From positions 1-64,000 of the forward strand of contig JANNZM010000004.1 of the NCBI GenBank assembly GCA_031410595.1: a DNA stretch of 64,000 bases, written 5' to 3'. The DNA comes from JANMCE01 sp031410595 (GTDB lineage: Bacteria; Actinomycetota; Acidimicrobiia; Acidimicrobiales; Ilumatobacteraceae). The notes under the pieces were generated by a model. That model saw only the letters and a list, made by a program, of their open reading frames with translations, had not been told where the DNA came from and did not search any database. A program made the translations under genes and the position numbers. Below, piece after piece: positions 1-8,118 of this stretch. Each line of letters starts with the position of its first letter. Positions within the stretch are counted from its first letter, which is position 1.

Positions 1-1545
1 GCGGCGGCCGAGCCCACCGACCAGCGGCGGCCGATCCGACTTATCGGCTCGAGGCCCAGTCAAATCCCGAACCCAGCTCGTCCCAGACGCGCCCGAACGT
101 AGCGACGCCAGGGACGCCGCAAGCTCGAACTCGACGGAGCGATCGTTCAGTTGCGGAAGCCAGTCGCGGGCGCTTAACCGGCCAGCGAGCGGCCGATTGA
201 CCTTCTCGCGTACGGCCCGCGATCGCGTACTCAACGCATCGAGTCCGGCTGCACATGACAGCACGTCTTGCAGCGCCAGCGGACCGCCTCCTGCCGCCAC
301 CGCGAACTGGGCATCATCCAGTTGCCGCAGCAACGCGCCGACCGAATCAGGCGGGTTCTTCAGAGAGCGGAACCGCAATGCCCATCCATCGAGCTGGCCA
401 AGAACCGCGGCACCCTCTTGGGGTTTGACCTCAGCCCGGCCGAGCGGCACGGCAAACATCGACTTGCCGTTCCGTTGCATGAAACCATGACGAACGAATC
501 CACTGATGCCACGGTCAACACCCAGCGTTGCCAAGCTTCGGGCGAGATCAAGCCCGCTCGTTGCTTGACGGCCGTTGTACTCGGCGCGACCTTCAGAGAT
601 AAGGCGGTCAACTTCGGCGAAACGTGCCGGGCGTTCCCACAACGGTGCCCAAAGTTCATCTCGGGTGCTCTCAGCCTGAGCTGCGCTGGCGAAACCAGCA
701 CTTGACGATGACACTATGAACGGGACCGCGGCTGTCCCGTGGCCTGACAGCCGCCGTGCGGCGGCGCTGGCAAACACCAGCGCACCTTCGAGGAGCAGGA
801 CGAAGTCCCAGGGGTTCGAAAGGCTCTCTGCCGAGCCTGAGCCCAAAGGTGACGATCCGGGTCCGCCGGCGCCCGCCGGGTCGAACTGTCCGATCGCTGC
901 TCGGTCAAGAGGAACCGCGCCCTGCGAGAACAACCCAGAGCGGATGAGATCAGTCGAGGACGACGCCCCGCGTTTACGTTTGGACAGCCCAAAGAGCTCG
1001 GCCACACGCTGCATGTAGTTCCCCGCAAAATCAAGGTGGCCATCGTTCCCACCGCTTCCAAGTAGCGGCGGGAAGGCCCTGCCATGCGAGGTAAGAACTA
1101 CTGTTGCGTCAAGCCACCTGACGCACTCATCTGGTAACTCGCTCCGGCAGATCGCAACTTGCACCTCCTTTTTAAGCTTGTACCAACCGGATTTCGAGCG
1201 AAGCCTCTGAACAACCGAAATTGCGGTCCGAAATTGCTCTAGTCGTACGTCATCTGACGCCTCGATTGTTCCGACTATCAGCCCGTTCGTGGTGTTCTCA
1301 TCATTTTCCCCGAAGCCGCTTCCGTTGTTCCAGGGGGCGAGGAGGGGCGTCGGCGAATAGTGGTTGACGAAGAAATCAACGAGTTCATTCTCGCTCAGCG
1401 TCGTCCGTAGCCAGAACTCATCACCCGACCACCAACCGGCTGCCGATGTGTCGGCTTGTTCGGCAACCAGCCGAAGTACACCAAGCGCCTTCAAGTACGA
1501 GCCGAGCGGCTCGACGCGGCAACCAACCAAGTGCAGGTCAGACAT
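1..1545 (-). CDS. csx17: Csx17 (Cas8-like large subunit of type I-G CRISPR effector), 3' end outside window
   Basis: The frame is open without a stop from the ATG at 1545 to the window edge (515 codons), so the C-terminus is missing. Csx17 is the large Cascade subunit (Cas8u2) of type I-G, formerly I-U, systems; it is thought to take part in crRNA-guided target recognition. Family features seen: an N-terminus GCRVEPLGSYLKALGVLRLV, then GWWSGDEFWL, TPLLAPWNNGSGF, NPWDFVLLLEGALVFAS and, further on, GVDRGISGFVRHGF. The start overlaps the end of cas3 by 8 bases; an ATG one codon earlier (1548) is also possible, and AAGGAG at 1553-1558 serves either, so the two genes are probably translationally coupled. 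In known type I-G loci csb1 and csb2 follow; they would lie left of the window. Confidence 0.86.
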   Translation of the reverse strand, partial: MSDLHLVGCRVEPLGSYLKALGVLRLVAEQADTSAAGWWSGDEFWLRTTLSENELVDFFVNHYSPTPLLAPWNNGSGFGENDENTTNGLIVGTIEASDDVRLEQFRTAISVVQRLRSKSGWYKLKKEVQVAICRSELPDECVRWLDATVVLTSHGRAFPPLLGSGGNDGHLDFAGNYMQRVAELFGLSKRKRGASSSTDLIRSGLFSQGAVPLDRAAIGQFDPAGAGGPGSSPLGSGSAESLSNPWDFVLLLEGALVFASAAARRLSGHGTAAVPFIVSSSSAGFASAAQAESTRDELWAPLWERPARFAEVDRLISEGRAEYNGRQATSGLDLARSLATLGVDRGISGFVRHGFMQRNGKSMFAVPLGRAEVKPQEGAAVLGQLDGWALRFRSLKNPPDSVGALLRQLDDAQFAVAAGGGPLALQDVLSCAAGLDALSTRSRAVREKVNRPLAGRLSARDWLPQLNDRSVEFELAASLASLRSGASGTSWVRDLTGPRADKSDRPPLVGGLGRR

Positions 1546-3964
1546 CATGCAGCTCCTTGTCCGAGAACGGTGAGGCGCTGGCAGCCCAGTCCGCCAGGCG
1601 AACCACCGCTTCCAGGTAGCCAAGACGGAACGGGCCCACATCTGCACGGTCACGAAGATCAAGAACCCGAGCGGACCAAGACAGGCGACCCTCGCGCTCC
1701 CCCATCTCCATTACTGACAAGTCCATGACCGACGCTGGAATCTCGCAACCGTCATGCACGTGAACCGCTACAAGGTGGTCGCCATCGTGCACACCGAGCA
1801 CCACGGTCGGACCGTCCGCCTTTTGCTCACCGGGCATAGCCCGGATTCCCAGTCGGATTCGGCCGTGATGGGCTGCAACCAGGTACACCACCAGGTCGGC
1901 TTCATGAACCTCCCGCAGCGCAACGGAGCCCTCGCCGAGCAGCGCGAGTGCGGACACCAACTCGTGGCGGAAGTTGGGCCGATCAGGCCGGTGCCGAAGG
2001 CGGCCCGAACCCCCTTTCGCCAGAATCACGTCGTCTACGGGCATGTTCGCCCGCTCTGCGTCGGTGTTAGCTGTCTGGCGAAGAGCGGCCTGAAAGTGGT
2101 CGTGTGCTTTGCCAATATCGTGGAGCCGAGCGGCATGTACCGCCGCTGCTTGATGGGCATCGGTGAGGCCTGGCGTCGCTATCACCGAGAAATGGTGGCG
2201 TGTCTCGCGTTCGGTGTCAGCGAGGTGCTGCTGCAGGCTCAACCAGGTGCCGTTCGTCGAAGCTGGGTCGTCCTCGGTTGACCGGTCATCCGAGGCGGGC
2301 ACATCGACGACTGGCTCAACAGCGACCTTTGAGTCGGGATCCCAACCCGACTCCGGCGTGTACCTCCCGGCCCCGGACTCAACCAGCACCACCATGCCCG
2401 GGCGCAGGTCGTTGTCCCTGCAGCCAACCCAGTGCGACAGGAGGTGGTCGTAACGCCATGCCTTAAACCCAGCCGACTTCATCACCTTGCGAAACGCGCC
2501 CACGGCTACCTGGCAGCGCTCATCCCGGCCTGGCATGGGATCGTCGGCAGCCGGGCCGTCGTCGGCGAATCTTCGCCAGGCCACTGCCACATCGAGTTCA
2601 TCCGACTCACGAATGAAGCGTGACACGTCGATGTCGTTGCCTGTCAGGTCAGGCAGCGTGTCGAACAACTCGACAAGGTCTTTGCGTCTGAGCACCGGGT
2701 GAATTTCCTCGGTGACCGTAACGGTTCTGCTACCCAGCATCGGTGGCGTAACTGATGCCCCCTCCAACGTTCTCAATTCGACAACCGCGGCAGCGACGTC
2801 CTCCTTCTCGTACGGCGCGGCGCCCGGCGGCTCGACCCAGAGGAATTGGGCTTCGGGTTGCAATCCATCACGGTTACATCGACCTGCTCGCTGCACGACA
2901 GACGGCCACGGGGCGGCCTCAGTGAGTAGCACAGACGCAGACACGTCGACTCCGGCCTCGATCACCTGGGTGCTCACCACTATGCGCCCGGCCGCGGAGT
3001 CCGGGGCCGCCAGCGCCCGGTCCGCCTGGCGCTTTCGGTCCCTGGGTCGGAAGCGGCTGTGCAGGAGCACCACATCAGCACTGGTTCCGGACTTCACGAC
3101 TTCCTTGAAAACCGATCGAGCGCGCTCAACCGTGTTGACAACCACAATCGAGAGCGTGCCCGCGCGATGGCGGCTCACCACCGCTGTTGCGACCTCTCGT
3201 TCGTAGCGCTTGGGGTCTGCCACAACCAGCTCCGAGACCTGTTTACTTGCTTCCAGTCGAACGGCCAGTCCGCTCGCTAGGTCAGAAGAGGCGAGTTCAA
3301 CCCGGGACGTGACCCTCGGGCAGTCAAATGTGGCGAGCCGTTCCTCCGGCACCGTTGCCGACATCCAGGTACTCGCACACGGTGCCGCTGTGCCGAGAGC
3401 TTGCCGCAAGCCGTGTAGCTGTCGCGACGTCGCTAAAGCTGGACCCATCAGCTGGATCTCGTCGTAGACGAAATGACAGTCGTTGTTGAAGATCCCGAAA
3501 TCGATAGGCCAGATGTATCGACTCTCGCCGTAACCCCGGTTCAGCGAGCGAGACAACACCATGTCCAACGTGCCGACAATGATCATGTCGCGCTCGGTAT
3601 GTGTCCTCCAGGGTGCTACCCGTGGCTCGCCGCCCATCAGCACCTCAAGGCCAACCTCCTCGGTCAACCCCAGCCCGCCGAGCCACCCGCCGATGACTGA
3701 CATCGTCTGTTCGACCAGCACCCGCATCGGCAGCACAAACACCAACCGACGCGGGGTCGCTTGGCGCACCGTAATATCGGGATGGAACCGCCGCCGGTAA
3801 AGCCACGGCAGCACCGCAGCCATTGTCTTCCCGGTGCCTGTCGGCACCGCGAGCAATTCCGGCAGGCCCTCGTCGGCCAGCCTCACCTGGTACGGATACG
3901 GAACGAAATTTGGGCGACCCGTTGCGCGCCGCACGAGTTCGTCGAATGTAGACACATCAGTCAC
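1538..3964 (-). CDS. cas3: CRISPR-associated helicase-nuclease Cas3, type I-G, C-terminal HD domain
   Basis: 808 residues. Cas3 is the effector that unwinds and degrades target DNA after recognition by the crRNA complex. The SF2 helicase is N-terminal: AVPTGTGKTMAAVLPWL near residue 42 (motif I), YDEIQLMG (DExH-like motif II), then STQVIEAGVDVSASV and VQRAGRCNRDG (motifs V/VI). The HD nuclease follows at about residues 610-800, with HAARLHDIGKAHDHF and VAAHHGRIRLG. Helicase-first, HD-last order is the type I-G pattern, the reverse of canonical Cas3. The start is GTG, with GGAGG six bases upstream. It overlaps the preceding small gene by 8 bases and csx17 by 8 bases, so all three belong to one operon. 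Confidence 0.92.
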   Translation of the reverse strand: MTDVSTFDELVRRATGRPNFVPYPYQVRLADEGLPELLAVPTGTGKTMAAVLPWLYRRRFHPDITVRQATPRRLVFVLPMRVLVEQTMSVIGGWLGGLGLTEEVGLEVLMGGEPRVAPWRTHTERDMIIVGTLDMVLSRSLNRGYGESRYIWPIDFGIFNNDCHFVYDEIQLMGPALATSRQLHGLRQALGTAAPCASTWMSATVPEERLATFDCPRVTSRVELASSDLASGLAVRLEASKQVSELVVADPKRYEREVATAVVSRHRAGTLSIVVVNTVERARSVFKEVVKSGTSADVVLLHSRFRPRDRKRQADRALAAPDSAAGRIVVSTQVIEAGVDVSASVLLTEAAPWPSVVQRAGRCNRDGLQPEAQFLWVEPPGAAPYEKEDVAAAVVELRTLEGASVTPPMLGSRTVTVTEEIHPVLRRKDLVELFDTLPDLTGNDIDVSRFIRESDELDVAVAWRRFADDGPAADDPMPGRDERCQVAVGAFRKVMKSAGFKAWRYDHLLSHWVGCRDNDLRPGMVVLVESGAGRYTPESGWDPDSKVAVEPVVDVPASDDRSTEDDPASTNGTWLSLQQHLADTERETRHHFSVIATPGLTDAHQAAAVHAARLHDIGKAHDHFQAALRQTANTDAERANMPVDDVILAKGGSGRLRHRPDRPNFRHELVSALALLGEGSVALREVHEADLVVYLVAAHHGRIRLGIRAMPGEQKADGPTVVLGVHDGDHLVAVHVHDGCEIPASVMDLSVMEMGEREGRLSWSARVLDLRDRADVGPFRLGYLEAVVRLADWAASASPFSDKELHDV

Positions 3965-4394
3965 TTCGAACCTCCGGGCTTGATTCCTTCGCAGCCGAAC
4001 CAGAACGGCGAGTGCTTTGCGCTGTTGGAACTTGTGAGGATCCCAAGCCGGTGATCCACGACCGCGTCGTGGCGAGTAGCTCCGTGAGCGCAGGGGCGTC
4101 GGGGACGAGGTCGTAGGCGTGGTAGTGGGCGTGGTCGCTCCAGGTTCGCCATAGGAGATAACCGCGGCGGGCGTCGGTCCGCTTGAACTCGGTTTCGAGC
4201 AACAAGAACCGGGACCGCCAATTAATCCGAGGGTGGTCGATTACGCCCAAGGCCTCGTGAACCGCTGCCTCGATCGCTTGGCGAGCGACGACTGCACAGG
4301 CCCGGCGAAACGCAACCGATGCCGGGGAACACGCCAGGATTTGACCGGCGCCATCGTGCAGCGTGAGCGGAGACACCGTGGCGGTCGGCGTCAT
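3957..4394 (-). CDS. Small unknown protein between an ATPase and cas3
   Basis: 145 residues, soluble, rich in Arg and Ala, no signal peptide or membrane segment. Its ATG overlaps the ATPase stop (ATGA) and its stop overlaps the cas3 start, so it is translationally coupled on both sides. An amphipathic helix (residues about 30-50, ACAVVARQAIEAAVHEALG) is followed by RSRFLLLE and an unusual His/Tyr patch, TWSDHAHYHAYDLVPDAP. The helical pattern and the DHAHYHAYDL segment remind me of helix-bundle proteins of the HEPN type that accompany ATPases in defence loci, but no firm RxxxxH catalytic motif can be assigned. Function unknown; the coupling argues for a partner of the ATPase or an accessory of the CRISPR effector. 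Confidence 0.7.
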   Translation of the reverse strand: MTPTATVSPLTLHDGAGQILACSPASVAFRRACAVVARQAIEAAVHEALGVIDHPRINWRSRFLLLETEFKRTDARRGYLLWRTWSDHAHYHAYDLVPDAPALTELLATTRSWITGLGSSQVPTAQSTRRSGSAAKESSPEVRSD

Positions 4395-5743
4395 CTCGTC
4401 CAGCCCATGAGCGCGGTAAGGGCTCGCTCGGTGTCCCTGAGCAGGTCCCTTGGGTCTCGACTGACGAGGTCGTGTCCGGCGTTGTTGAGCGCCCCAAACA
4501 GACTGGCGTACGCGGCCGATTGTGTACGAAGCCGGTCAGCGGCACCGTTATCAACTTCGCCCCATAAACCAAGGCTCACTCGTGGCCAGAACTGTGTTTG
4601 ATTGCTCAGCACCTCATCGACGTGCTCCAGCGGAAGGTGCTTGTCGAGCGAGCGGCGGCGGTACCGACGAACCGCGCATTGTTCAACTGCGGTTCGACAG
4701 ACGGCGCCAACCGCACGGCACGCAACGTCATGCGGGATGCCAGTGTTTTTCATGAGCGCGTAGGCATCATCGAGTGCACGGGTGACTGGATCAGAACAGC
4801 GGTCCACGTTCACCACCGAACCGTCGAGCCGGGATACACGAAGTACGTCAGCCTTGAGGTCAAGGCGTTCTACTGCGTCGACCAATCGATCGTCGTGAGT
4901 GAATACAACAACCTGGCGCGTAGTGGCCGCTGCAGCCAGGACTTCAGCAAGCCCGTCAACTTTTCGTCGATCCAGCGCCTGCACCGGGTCATCGATGATC
5001 AAAAAACCAAACGGGCTCTCCACCTGAAGGGCTCTGGGCAAGAACAGCGACAGAGCGAGCGCATGAAGTTCGCCTTGGCTTAGAACCGAACGAGCGCTCG
5101 CGTCCATGCCATCTACTTGGCATGACAGTGCGAGCTTACGATTTGGCCGATCTGCGACACCTGTCAGTTGGAGCGCGCCCATCGTGACGCTGCTCGTCTG
5201 CCTCAGGCTCTGCCATGTTGTCAGCACGCTGTCGCTTATCGCCTCGATGCGCGTGGCGCGTTCAGATTCGATCGTTGTCTTCAGCCACTTCCGAGCCTCG
5301 GTGAGCGCCTTCCTTTCGGACGTTGCGCCAACGGCCGCCTCCTCCGCTCGCCCCCATTCCACAAAGCTGGCAATGACCGGCATCAGTTGAGATCGACGGT
5401 CATCGGTCCGATGCCGGGCCTCAACTCGCGCCAGAGTTACGAGCGGCCCCAACTCGCCAATGAGACCCAACGCCATCGACGGGTCCAACGAGGAAGGGCC
5501 AGCCAGCGCCAACCTAAGGTCGGAAGCGCAACGGCGAAGATCTTCCAGTTGGTCGAACGTCTCGACCAACGATGGCACACGGGGAAGCTGTTCGAGGAGC
5601 CGTGGGAACAGCCACACGTTCACGACGGAGCTCCGCAACCTCTGACATCGCTGCCTGCTGCGCACCAAGCGCAGCAACCAATTCCGCTCGGCGTTGATCG
5701 GTGATGGTTCCCTGGAGGCAAACGGGGCACTGCTCCTCGGCAC
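4391..5743 (-). CDS. C-terminal half of a frameshifted SMC/Rad50-like ATPase
   Basis: This frame carries the C-terminal nucleotide-binding lobe: the ABC signature LSQGELHALALSLFLPRA, Walker B FLIIDDPVQALD, and the H-loop region VVVFTHDDRL. About 150 further residues follow, with YALMKNTGIPHDVACRAVG and AVRRYRRRSLDKH. There is no ribosome site or natural start near 5743, and the first ~35 residues overlap the upstream half in another frame, so the real protein most likely begins at 6761 and enters this frame between about 5580 and 5640. The stop overlaps the next gene as ATGA. Known relatives (Rad50, RecN, SbcC and many defence ATPases) act on DNA or gate a partner toxin; the role here is inferred from the cas neighbours. 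Confidence 0.72.
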   Translation of the reverse strand: MPRSSAPFASREPSPINAERNWLLRLVRSRQRCQRLRSSVVNVWLFPRLLEQLPRVPSLVETFDQLEDLRRCASDLRLALAGPSSLDPSMALGLIGELGPLVTLARVEARHRTDDRRSQLMPVIASFVEWGRAEEAAVGATSERKALTEARKWLKTTIESERATRIEAISDSVLTTWQSLRQTSSVTMGALQLTGVADRPNRKLALSCQVDGMDASARSVLSQGELHALALSLFLPRALQVESPFGFLIIDDPVQALDRRKVDGLAEVLAAAATTRQVVVFTHDDRLVDAVERLDLKADVLRVSRLDGSVVNVDRCSDPVTRALDDAYALMKNTGIPHDVACRAVGAVCRTAVEQCAVRRYRRRSLDKHLPLEHVDEVLSNQTQFWPRVSLGLWGEVDNGAADRLRTQSAAYASLFGALNNAGHDLVSRDPRDLLRDTERALTALMGWTR

Positions 5744-6761
5744 CAGTTTGATGAAATGCGATGGAAGCCCCGAGCAACCCCGCCAACTGCTCGGCGCGTT
5801 CGAACTCGGGGGTCAACCGCTCGGCGAGTTCACGATCGAGCGTATCCAGGCGCTCCAGATCGACGGTTGCTGCGGCCTCGTCAAAATCATGGAGCGAGGC
5901 AACTTCGCGGAACACGGCGTGATCTTCACCCTGGCCGTCGTCAGCGAGAAGTTCGGCCGCCCCCAACGGTGACCGACCAGAAGCATCGATTTCGGCGAGA
6001 AGTGCCGATACCTCGGCCAGCCCTGACTGAGCCGCCGCTTGCCGGGCCGTCTTGGCGGCGGCGTCGGCGGTCTTTCCGAGCGCCTCAGCCGCGCTGAGCC
6101 TGCCAGCGAGCGCGCGCTCCATTCGTTCCATATCGGCGAGGCCCAGGAGCGGATTGAATGCATCGAACAGCTCGGATGGCTTCCCACGAATGGCCGCACC
6201 TAACCGGGCGTAAGGCAGGAGCGGGGGAAACGAACCCATTGCTTCAGCGATCGTCGAAGATGACCAGGGCTCGGGGGTTGCGCCCTTTCGAAGCATCGTC
6301 GTTGCACCTGCACCGATGTCGTCCGATTCGGCCCATCTATGCGTGAGCGTGGTCTCCGTCTTGTCGATGGTGCCTTGCAGCACAACCTTTACCCGAGCGT
6401 TGCCGTTCTGATGCAGGTTCCGCCAGTTGGCCAACTCATCGGCGGCCGCCTTTTCGGAACGACCAATCGAGCCCGTCAGCAACCGCTCCACCGCCTCCGC
6501 AAAGGACGACTTACCGCTGCCGTTGGCACCAACCACGACGGTGAGACCGACGCCAGGATTCAGGGGCAACTTTGCTTCACGACCGATCCCTCGGAAGCCC
6601 TCGACGGTGATCGAACGGAGGTAGGCCGGACCTGCCGTGAGGTTGCACGGAGCAGCGATCCCGACATCGGACAATTCGTTGAGGATGAAGGTGGTGGCCT
6701 TGTCCGTCAAACCTCCACCCGCCAGGGCGTCTACAAAGCTAAATGGCCGCGCATCGGTCAT
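5514..6761 (-). CDS. N-terminal half of a frameshifted SMC/Rad50-like ATPase
   Basis: It begins at an ATG with GAGAGG six bases upstream. After ~45 residues comes YLRSITVEGFRGIG and the P-loop VVVGANGSGKSSFAEAVERL (Walker A near residue 77), typical of AAA_23/RecF/Rad50-type ATPases. A coiled-coil-like Ala/Glu-rich stretch follows (about 210-330), then a CxxC knuckle, EEQCPVCLQGTI (about residue 340), resembling half a zinc hook. The last ~35 residues (RERVAVPTAPRTASP onward) are out of frame with the Walker B half, which continues one base over. An intact product would be about 790 residues. It heads the operon ATPase, small protein, cas3, csx17. Confidence 0.75.
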   Translation of the reverse strand: MTDARPFSFVDALAGGGLTDKATTFILNELSDVGIAAPCNLTAGPAYLRSITVEGFRGIGREAKLPLNPGVGLTVVVGANGSGKSSFAEAVERLLTGSIGRSEKAAADELANWRNLHQNGNARVKVVLQGTIDKTETTLTHRWAESDDIGAGATTMLRKGATPEPWSSSTIAEAMGSFPPLLPYARLGAAIRGKPSELFDAFNPLLGLADMERMERALAGRLSAAEALGKTADAAAKTARQAAAQSGLAEVSALLAEIDASGRSPLGAAELLADDGQGEDHAVFREVASLHDFDEAAATVDLERLDTLDRELAERLTPEFERAEQLAGLLGASIAFHQTGAEEQCPVCLQGTITDQRRAELVAALGAQQAAMSEVAELRRERVAVPTAPRTASPCAIVGRDVRPTGRSSPLRFRP

Positions 6762-6943
6762 GTGAAACCTCTCGCATCCTGCCCCACATTTGGCCCCGCC
6801 TGGGCAGTTGAACCGCAGAGCTTTGTAGTCTCCCGGTGACTGGCTGTGAAGGTCAAGGGATCTTAAAGTTTGTCACTAAAACGACACATATCACTGCGTT
6901 ATGCAGTGGGGCTCTCAATATGTCCAGATGTCCCCCATCATGC

Positions 6944-6957
6944 TATGTTCTGTGGCA
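6944..6957 (+). promoter_or_regulatory. -10 element of a leaderless transcript for the antitoxin
   Basis: TATGTT at 6944-6949 lies seven bases before the ATG at 6957, and no Shine-Dalgarno is present. This is the spacing expected when transcription starts at or next to the start codon. No clear -35 box is visible. Confidence 0.45.
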
Positions 6958-7244
6958 TGCGTCGTGTGCGGATCTCCACCACAGTTGACAGTGACCTGCT
7001 TGCGCGAGCGCGGGCGAGCGTTCCCGGAACGAACGATGCCGCGCTGATGGATCGAGCACTCGAAGAACTGACTCGACAGGTCGAGCAGAAACACGAGCGG
7101 GAGGTTCTCGCTCGCCTGCCGTACGACCTCGACCCCGAGTTGAATTTGCCTCAGGCACCACTCCCCGACGGCATTCCCTACGACGGTCCTGTTCCTGTTG
7201 ATGTCCAACAGCTCGCCGACGAGCGGCGACGGCAGCTGCGATGA
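6957..7244 (+). CDS. Ribbon-helix-helix type antitoxin of a MazEF-like pair
   Basis: 95 residues. The N-terminus RRVRISTTVDSDLLARARA, followed by NDAALMDRALEELTRQ, is the beta-strand plus two-helix pattern of ribbon-helix-helix antitoxins, which bind the operon promoter as dimers. The acidic, proline-rich C-terminus (PYDLDPELNLPQAPLPDG) would be the toxin-binding tail. I chose the ATG at 6957 rather than in-frame starts further upstream, because the fold begins there and TATGTT sits seven bases before it. The stop overlaps the toxin start (ATGA), the usual antitoxin-first coupling. Expected to neutralise the toxin and autorepress. Confidence 0.8.
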   Translation: MRRVRISTTVDSDLLARARASVPGTNDAALMDRALEELTRQVEQKHEREVLARLPYDLDPELNLPQAPLPDGIPYDGPVPVDVQQLADERRRQLR

Positions 7245-7558
7245 TCGGCCTCGGCCACGGGCAAATCTGGTGGGCCGATATCCCCGACGAAAAGGTGCGA
7301 CCGGTCCTTGTTCTCACACGCGCCAATGTCGCGCCGAGACTTCGTCAGGTTCTTGTCGCCCCGATTACCTCCACGATTCGAGGACTGGCGACGGAGGTCC
7401 CGCTTGACGAACACAACGGTGTCTCAGCGGGGAGCGTTGCCTCCATCGATAACGCTCGGCAGATTCTGGTGAGCAACCTGTTGCGTCAGGTAGGAGAAAT
7501 AGATAGCGGCCGATGGCCCGAAGTCTGTGCCGCGATGGCTGCAGTACTGGCTTGCTAA
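7241..7558 (+). CDS. mazF: MazF/PemK-family toxin (endoribonuclease)
   Basis: 105 residues, the normal MazF size. Hallmarks: GQIWWADIPDEKVRPVLVLT (N-terminal beta-strands with the RPVLVLT loop), RQVLVAPITSTIRGLATEVP with the catalytic-site segment, and the C-terminal SVASIDNARQILVSNLLRQV. MazF toxins are sequence-specific mRNA interferases that halt translation when the antitoxin is degraded. The gene overlaps its antitoxin by four bases. It lies beside the CRISPR/ATPase operon and ends five bases before the convergent maf gene. Confidence 0.9.
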   Translation: MIGLGHGQIWWADIPDEKVRPVLVLTRANVAPRLRQVLVAPITSTIRGLATEVPLDEHNGVSAGSVASIDNARQILVSNLLRQVGEIDSGRWPEVCAAMAAVLAC

Positions 7559-7563
7559 AATGG

Positions 7564-8115
7564 TCAGAGCGACGTTTCGCTCATGGCTCGCAACAGGGCG
7601 ATCGTTTCGGCCATGGGAAGCCCCACCACACCGCTGACGCTGCCCTTGAGAGCGGACACGAAACGGGCAGCGCCGCCCTGCATTGCATACGCGCCGGCCT
7701 TGTCACTTGGCTCGCCGGTGCTGATGTACCAGTCGACGTCCACATCGGTCAGCTCGACAAAGGTCACCTCACTGCTGACAGAGAGGCTGGCCACCTCAGC
7801 ACCGCGTCGCACCGCCACGCCGGTGTGCACGAAGTGGCTCCGGCCCGATAGCGAGCGCAACATCGACCGAGCCTCGGCATCGTCGGCAGGCTTCCCAAGA
7901 ATGACACCGTCGCACTCCACCGTTGTGTCGGCCGCGAGAACGAACTCGCCAACCACTGCGCTGGCCTTCTCGCGCGCCAGTCGTTCGACGTAGAACACCG
8001 CTCGCTCCCCCTCCTGCGGCGTCTCGTCAATGTCGGGAGATGCAACCGAGAACGTCAGACCGGCGTCGGCGAGAAGTTGGTGGCGGCGCGGTGAACTGGA
8101 CGCAAGGATAAGCAT
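7564..8115 (-). CDS. maf: Maf-like nucleoside triphosphate pyrophosphatase
   Basis: 183 residues. Maf proteins hydrolyse non-canonical or modified NTPs (dTTP, UTP, m7GTP depending on subfamily) to monophosphates in the cytoplasm. Seen: LASSSPRRHQLLADAG at the N-terminus, SPDIDETP, VLAADTTVECDGVILGKP and the C-terminal SGVVGLPMAETIALL. The start is an ATG three bases after the dihydrouridine synthase stop, so the two are likely co-transcribed. Confidence 0.93.
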   Translation of the reverse strand: MLILASSSPRRHQLLADAGLTFSVASPDIDETPQEGERAVFYVERLAREKASAVVGEFVLAADTTVECDGVILGKPADDAEARSMLRSLSGRSHFVHTGVAVRRGAEVASLSVSSEVTFVELTDVDVDWYISTGEPSDKAGAYAMQGGAARFVSALKGSVSGVVGLPMAETIALLRAMSETSL

Positions 8116-8118
8116 GCG

